From positions 62,001 through 126,000 of the forward strand of contig NZ_QJGZ01000035.1 of assembly GCF_003254585.1 (NCBI RefSeq): 64,000 nt of DNA. The letters are read 5' to 3'. Of the stretch, positions 60,290 to 64,000 are shown piece by piece. Both the position numbers and the translations under genes were made by a program. The first letter of the stretch is position 1; each line of letters begins with the position of its first letter. Below the pieces are notes generated by a model that was not told the origin of the DNA, did not search any database, and saw nothing but the letters and a program-made list of their open reading frames with translations. This DNA is from Flavobacterium sharifuzzamanii. GTDB taxonomy: Bacteria; Bacteroidota; Bacteroidia; Flavobacteriales; Flavobacteriaceae.

Positions 60290-61567
60290 ATGCAACATAT
60301 CATAGATCGTTTTATCAGTTATGTAACAATTGATACTGAATCGGATCCAAATTCACAAACAACTCCAAGCACACAAAAACAATGGAATCTTGCCAATAAA
60401 TTAGTTGACGAACTAAAAGCAATTGGCCTTGAAGATGTAACTATAGATGACAAAGCGTATATCATGGCAACACTTCCAAGCAATGTTGATCACGAAGTGC
60501 CAACAATTGGTTTTGTTTCTCACTTTGACACTTCTCCCGATTTTAGCGGAGCAAATGTAAAACCTCAAATCGTTGAAAATTACGACGGAAAAGATATCGT
60601 TCTGAACGCTGAAAAAAACATTGTCTTATCTCCTGATTATTTTAAAGATTTATTACAATATAAAGGACAAACCATCATTACAACTGATGGAACAACTTTA
60701 CTAGGTGCCGACGATAAAGCTGGAATTACAGAAATCGTTTCGGCAATGGAATACCTAGTTCAGCATCCTGAAATTAAGCACGGAAAAATCAGAATAGGTT
60801 TTACTCCAGATGAAGAAATTGGACGTGGAGCGCATCATTTTGATGTTGAAAAATTTGGAGCACAATGGGCTTACACAATGGATGGAAGCCAAATTGGCGA
60901 ATTAGAATACGAAAATTTCAATGCTGCTGGAGCAAAAATTACTTTTAAAGGTAAAAGCGTTCACCCAGGTTACGCTAAAGGAAAAATGATCAATTCTATG
61001 CTTTTGGCAAACGACTTTATCAATGAACTTCCAAAAGGCGAAACTCCGCAAGAAACTAAAGGTTATGAAGGTTTTTTCCATGTTCATCACATTAAAGGAA
61101 ATATCGAAGAAACAGTTTTAGAGTTGATTATTCGTGATCACAACAGAAAGAAATTCGAAAAGCGAAAAGAATTGATTCATAAACTGGCTAAACAGTTTAA
61201 TAAAAAATTCGCAAAGAAATTTGGCGAAGATATAGTAATCGCTGAAGTAAAAGATCAATATTACAATATGAAAGAAAAAGTTCTTCCTGTAAAATATATT
61301 GTAGACATTGCCGAAAAAGCAATGAGAGAATTGAACATAAAACCAATCATTAAACCAATTCGTGGTGGAACTGATGGTTCTCAATTGTCATTTATGGGAT
61401 TGCCTTGTCCGAACATTTTTGCGGGCGGACATAATTTCCACGGAAAATACGAATATGTGCCAGCAGAAAGCATTCAGAAAGCGACTGATGTTATTGTAAA
61501 AATTGCCGAACTGACCGCTATTCCAGGAATTTTTGATGCACCAGAAAAATCTAAAAGAAAAAAATAA
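60290..61567 (+). CDS. pepT: Peptidase T (tripeptide aminopeptidase)
   Basis: A 425-residue M20 zinc peptidase that removes the N-terminal residue of tripeptides in the cytoplasm. Zinc ligands and catalysis are visible in [57 protein letters not shown] and the C-terminal [33 protein letters not shown]. About 15 residues longer than E. coli PepT, with a Lys-rich end (EKSKRKK). Its stop lies just before or inside the YdeI-like gene start. Confidence 0.95.
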   Translation: MQHIIDRFISYVTIDTESDPNSQTTPSTQKQWNLANKLVDELKAIGLEDVTIDDKAYIMATLPSNVDHEVPTIGFVSHFDTSPDFSGANVKPQIVENYDGKDIVLNAEKNIVLSPDYFKDLLQYKGQTIITTDGTTLLGADDKAGITEIVSAMEYLVQHPEIKHGKIRIGFTPDEEIGRGAHHFDVEKFGAQWAYTMDGSQIGELEYENFNAAGAKITFKGKSVHPGYAKGKMINSMLLANDFINELPKGETPQETKGYEGFFHVHHIKGNIEETVLELIIRDHNRKKFEKRKELIHKLAKQFNKKFAKKFGEDIVIAEVKDQYYNMKEKVLPVKYIVDIAEKAMRELNIKPIIKPIRGGTDGSQLSFMGLPCPNIFAGGHNFHGKYEYVPAESIQKATDVIVKIAELTAIPGIFDAPEKSKRKK

Positions 61568-62156
61568 AGTGGAACCGAATTCTGACAAAAAACACGTTTG
61601 GGACAAAGTCAATCAATGGGAAGAAGAACTTCTTTTCCTGAAATCAATTATTGACAAAACAGAACTGGTCGAAACCATAAAATGGGGAGGACCAATTTAT
61701 GTTTACAACAACAAAAATGTTATCGGAATTGGAGGTTTCAAAAATTATTTTGCAATTTGGTTTCTAAATGGTGTTTTTCTAAAAGACGAAAAAAAGAGAC
61801 TAATCAATGCTCAGGAAGATAAAACAAAATTGATGCGCCAATGGCGTTTTACTTCAAAAGAAGAAGTAAATGAAAAAGAAGTTTTAGAGTATATTCACGA
61901 AGCGATTGAAAACGAAAAACAAGGAAAAGTTATTAAACCTTCTAAAAAAGAAGCGATAGTTTCAGAACTTCTAAATGCAGAAATGGCGAAAAATCCAGAT
62001 TTGAAGTCAGCGTTTGAAAAATTTTCTCCTTATAAACAATATGAGTTTTTAGAATATATCGAAACAGCTAAACAGGAAAAAACAAAACTTTCTAGAATCG
62101 AAAAAGTAATTCCGATGATTTTGGCGAATGTTGGATTGAATGATAAATATAGGTAG
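61536..62156 (+). CDS. YdeI/OmpD-associated-like protein
   Basis: A 206-residue cytoplasmic protein combining a DUF1801-like front (about 25-115, [34 protein letters not shown]) and a YdeI/OmdA-type helical end ([39 protein letters not shown]). Function unknown. With the ATG at 61536 it overlaps pepT by 32 bases; a GTG at 61569, right behind the pepT stop, would remove eleven residues and may be the true start. The two genes are co-transcribed either way. Confidence 0.75.
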   Translation: MHQKNLKEKNKVEPNSDKKHVWDKVNQWEEELLFLKSIIDKTELVETIKWGGPIYVYNNKNVIGIGGFKNYFAIWFLNGVFLKDEKKRLINAQEDKTKLMRQWRFTSKEEVNEKEVLEYIHEAIENEKQGKVIKPSKKEAIVSELLNAEMAKNPDLKSAFEKFSPYKQYEFLEYIETAKQEKTKLSRIEKVIPMILANVGLNDKYR

Positions 62157-62198
62157 TTTAAGTTTCAATATTTAAAATCCAGATTCCAAAACTGTTGG

Positions 62199-62222
62199 CA
62201 TTCTGAGTGAAGTCGAAGAACG
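62199..62222. repeat. CTGAGTGAAGTCGAAG element
   Basis: CATTCTGAGTGAAGTCGAAG, continuing AAC, is preceded by AGATTCCAAA-type sequence as at 43991. One of four copies in this window. Confidence 0.65.
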
Positions 62223-62232
62223 AAACTATACG

Positions 62233-62279
62233 AGACCTTTGTCAAAGTTTAAAACTTTGACAAAGGTCTTTCTTTTTTT
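62233..62279 (+). terminator. Strong terminator after the pepT-YdeI unit
   Basis: An 18-base stem (62233-62250 pairing with 62252-62269, only the central A unpaired on paper) is followed by TTTCTTTTTTT. It lies 77 bases past the stop. Confidence 0.92.
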
Positions 62280-62380
62280 GTCATCCTGACGAAGGAAGGA
62301 TCACACTCGGAAATCGACAAAGATTATCCACATTACTTTACGGAGCTTCTTGTGTGATCCTTCCTTCGTCAGGATGACAA
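62278..62380. repeat. Inverted repeat with TCATCCTGACGAAGGAAGGA arms, copy 2
   Basis: Arms 62278-62306 and 62352-62380 are perfectly complementary over 29 bases around a 45-base centre. Copy 1 at 4704-4805 has the same arms and a nearly equal 44-base centre of different sequence. Confidence 0.85.
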
Positions 62381-62457
62381 AACAAGGCGCAAAAAAAATC
62401 CCAAACTCCTATTGGCATTTGGGATTTAAATTTTTGGAATTTATTTTAGAATAAAAT

Positions 62458-62733
62458 TTACGCTTTCTTATTCAAAGCCGCGCTCAATTCTAAAGAGATA
62501 GCAGAACGCTCTAATTTTAATTTTCCAGACATCGTTTCGATTACAACAGTAGTTTCTGCTAATTCAGCGATTTTACCGTGGAAACCACTTTTTGTAACTA
62601 TTTTATCACCTACTTTTAGGTTGCTTTCAAATTCTTTTTCGTTTTTAGCTCTTTTTTGCTGTGGTCTAATCATAAAGAAATAAAGCACTACAAACATTAG
62701 TAAATAAGGAGCAAACTTTAATAAATCTTGCAT
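62458..62733 (-). CDS. yajC: Preprotein translocase subunit YajC
   Basis: A 91-residue protein with one N-terminal membrane helix (PYLLMFVVLYFFMIRPQQKR, about 8-27) followed by the YajC soluble domain: NLKVGDKIVTKSGFHGKIAEL and TVVIETMSGKLKLERSAI. It is an accessory subunit of the SecDF complex. On the minus strand after nusB with a 108-base gap, an arrangement common in Bacteroidota. Confidence 0.93.
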   Translation of the reverse strand: MQDLLKFAPYLLMFVVLYFFMIRPQQKRAKNEKEFESNLKVGDKIVTKSGFHGKIAELAETTVVIETMSGKLKLERSAISLELSAALNKKA

Positions 62734-62841
62734 GGTATTTTGTTTTTATTGTTGTTATTAATATTTTTTTTCTTTTTCTCTCTCTCGTAGCTTGGAAGCT
62801 CAAAGCGACAATTGGGATTTAGAATTTCGGATTTTTCTTTT

Positions 62842-63786
62842 TTACATTAGTCCTCTTCCTACTTTTACCATCTTTTTATTGGCAGTCAGTTCCTTAACAA
62901 GATTGTCTAAAATTCCGTTGATAAAAATACTACTTTTTGGTGTAGAATACTCTTTTGCAATTTCTAAATATTCGTTAAGAGTTACTTTTACTGGAATTGA
63001 AGGGAATTTAATAAATTCGCAAATTGCCATTTTCAAGATAATAGTGTCGATCTCGGCAATACGATCACTGTCCCAATTTGGTGTTTTATCTTCGTATTCT
63101 TTTGCAAATGCCGTTTCGTTTAGAATTGTTCTTCTAAATAAATCTTTAGCAAAATCTTTATCTTCAACATCTTTATACAATTTTGGTACTCTAAAATCGT
63201 CTGGATCTTCTGTTTTGATAGCTTTCAATTGTTTAACAATATGTGTATTTACAACCGGAATATCATCAACCCAAGTTAATTTATCATCCTCTAAATACTC
63301 ATATAATTTTTCATTTGGCACAATAACATTTTCAAACAAATCAATAATAAATTGTCTGTCTTCTTCAAACGTATTTACGTTATTGCTCATGTATTTTTTG
63401 TAGATATCGCTTGTTTTAACATCATTTAAAAGCAAAATAATATAATCGTCGTTTAAAGACCAGTTATTGATTTTACGATTTTCTAAAGCAATGCTAAGAG
63501 AATTACTTTCTGCTAAAAGCTGGAAGATTTTGTTTTTGATGAACTTTTCGTTCGGATTACGTTCTGCTGCAGTAGCAAGGTGTTTTTTACTTGACAGATG
63601 CAAATAGACAGCTTCTTTTTTGCAAATTTCTATCAATGAAGAAAGCATTATAAGATATAAGTCCTGAATATTGTCAATGCTGTAGAAAAGAAATTTCTCT
63701 TCTTTTTCCATGTTGTCAGAACCGCTTTGGTGCATTGCATAAATGGATTGCATTACTTTAACGCGTATGTGTCTTCTATTTACCAC
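62842..63786 (-). CDS. nusB: Transcription antitermination factor NusB
   Basis: A 314-residue NusB, about twice the size of the E. coli protein (139), as usual in Bacteroidota. The NusB fold is split: VNRRHIRVKVMQSIYAMHQS at the start carries the RNA-binding Arg cluster. The C-terminal core DSDRIAEIDTIILKMAICEFIKFPSIPVKVTLNEYLEIAKEYSTPKSSIFINGILDNLV holds the NusE-binding surface. The middle 150 residues are lineage-specific. It seems to start at GTG (63786), as the only ATG just upstream is out of frame. A -7 box lies at 63815-63822. Confidence 0.9.
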   Translation of the reverse strand: MVNRRHIRVKVMQSIYAMHQSGSDNMEKEEKFLFYSIDNIQDLYLIMLSSLIEICKKEAVYLHLSSKKHLATAAERNPNEKFIKNKIFQLLAESNSLSIALENRKINNWSLNDDYIILLLNDVKTSDIYKKYMSNNVNTFEEDRQFIIDLFENVIVPNEKLYEYLEDDKLTWVDDIPVVNTHIVKQLKAIKTEDPDDFRVPKLYKDVEDKDFAKDLFRRTILNETAFAKEYEDKTPNWDSDRIAEIDTIILKMAICEFIKFPSIPVKVTLNEYLEIAKEYSTPKSSIFINGILDNLVKELTANKKMVKVGRGLM

Positions 63787-63814
63787 CGTGTAAGAACATT
63801 TAAAAATTAGTCTG

Positions 63815-63822
63815 CAAAAGTA
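63815..63822 (-). promoter_or_regulatory. -7 box of nusB
   Basis: TACTTTTG on the minus strand matches TAnnTTTG and lies 29 bases before the GTG start. No good -33 element seen. Confidence 0.45.
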
Positions 63823-63869
63823 TAACTTTTGATGCGTATTTTAAAATTAATTCGTAAAAAAGTCGTCAT

Positions 63870-63945
63870 TTTAGTGGTCAGTTTTCAGAATTTAGTGGTC
63901 AGTCTCTATTTATAGTCGTCAGTGATCAGTGTTTAGTGAGCAGTA
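63870..63945. repeat. TTAGTGGTCAG-type short repeats
   Basis: TTAGTGGTCAGT occurs twice within 30 bases and is followed by near copies (AGTCGTCAGT, GATCAGTG, TTAGTGAGCAGT). It is another dispersed short repeat, upstream of nusB. Confidence 0.6.
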
Positions 63946-63959
63946 CCAAACATGCGTAA

Positions 63960-63999
63960 AAAAAAAAATCTCAGTTACAGAATAAACTGCAAACTGAGA
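63960..63999 (-). terminator. Terminator of a minus-strand gene beyond the right edge
   Basis: TCTCAGTTACAG (63969-63980) pairs with CTGCAAACTGAGA (63987-63999), with one bulge, around a 6-base loop. On the minus strand the stem is followed by a T-run of about ten. It implies a gene ending just outside the window on that strand. Confidence 0.75.
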
Positions 64000-64000
64000 C

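Larger units (their letters stand above)
62157..62457. other. 301-base repeat-filled convergent spacer
   Basis: No gene. It holds, left to right, AAATTCC-type words, the CTGAGTGAAGTCGAAG element (62199-62222), a perfect-stem terminator (62233-62279), the second TCATCCTGACG inverted repeat (62278-62380) and another ATTTGGGATTT-type palindrome near 62400-62450. Confidence 0.75.

Noticed and set aside
62792..63403. A 203-residue open frame on the plus strand antisense to nusB
   Set aside because: NusB motifs are clear on the minus strand; this frame is Ser/Leu-rich in the way typical of antisense shadows in AT-rich genes.
1..64000. tRNA, rRNA, insertion sequence or prophage genes
   Set aside because: I read through the spacers and saw no cloverleaf, rRNA segment, transposase or phage gene; the palindromes are short dispersed repeats. 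Small RNAs cannot be excluded by eye.

Overview
The window looks like about 64 kb of chromosome from a Flavobacterium or close relative (Bacteroidota). Base composition is AT-rich. Start regions are A-rich with little Shine-Dalgarno signal, and several genes appear to start at TTG or GTG. Promoters carry the Bacteroidota -7 box TAnnTTTG. The gene families (DUF5723, DUF6515, DUF4129/DUF4350/MoxR/DUF58, plug-less TonB-receptor-like barrels, long NusB, SUMF1-type sulfatase activator) also fit. I see no rRNA, tRNA, CRISPR array, insertion sequence or phage gene.

Layout. 1-6.1 kb, minus strand: 5' end of gyrB, two tandem asnB genes (one with a degraded glutaminase site), a small membrane protein, a GreA/GreB-like protein and a GNAT acetyltransferase. 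6.2-12.1 kb, minus: plug-less outer-membrane barrel, PhzF-type isomerase and a 1004-residue TPR protein. 12.3-24.1 kb: ftsE leading into a surface-polysaccharide cluster of four glycosyltransferases, an FdtA-like cupin isomerase, a DegT aminotransferase, a Wzx-type flippase, a CDP-ribitol-synthase-like fusion and a TagB/TagF-like polyol-phosphate transferase. 24.2-33.2 kb: exported CsgG-like protein, then RDD, SpoIIM, membrane protein, DUF4129, DUF4350, MoxR, exported protein and DUF58, a classic Bacteroidota MoxR locus. 33.2-43.1 kb, plus: transglutaminase-like protein, AlkP-family protein, TrmH, RelA/SpoT, Fur-family regulator, purA, NudK-like Nudix hydrolase, unknown protein and L,D-transpeptidase lipoprotein. 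43.3-45.7 kb: TetR regulator with a Tet(X)-like flavin monooxygenase, plus a small orphan. 45.8-53.1 kb: guaB, DUF5723 barrel with lipoprotein, HMG-CoA lyase, the SatD-DUF3307 pair, pyrD. 53.5-60.2 kb: sulfatase locus (sulfatase, barrel, OprP-like porin, DUF6515, exported formylglycine-generating enzyme). 60.3-64 kb: pepT, YdeI-like gene, yajC, nusB.

How genes work together. The ribitol-phosphate genes, FdtA/DegT and glycosyltransferases together suggest a surface glycan with an amino sugar and a polyol-phosphate group. A tandem heptamer inside the aminotransferase gene could make it phase-variable. The exported sulfatase activator retains both catalytic cysteines and sits beside a sulfatase with a CxPxR site, so the two probably form a working pair. 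The most novel-looking unit is SatD-DUF3307. SatD carries motifs in the order of a GGDEF/palm nucleotidyl cyclase plus a C-terminal HTH. DUF3307 has four His/Asp i,i+4 pairs near or in its membrane helices. Two spaced palindromes sit just upstream of their promoter.

Intergenic regions are rich in short repeat families: palindromes, 7- and 8-bp tandem units and a MITE-like element. All functional statements come from motif reading by eye; no database search was run.
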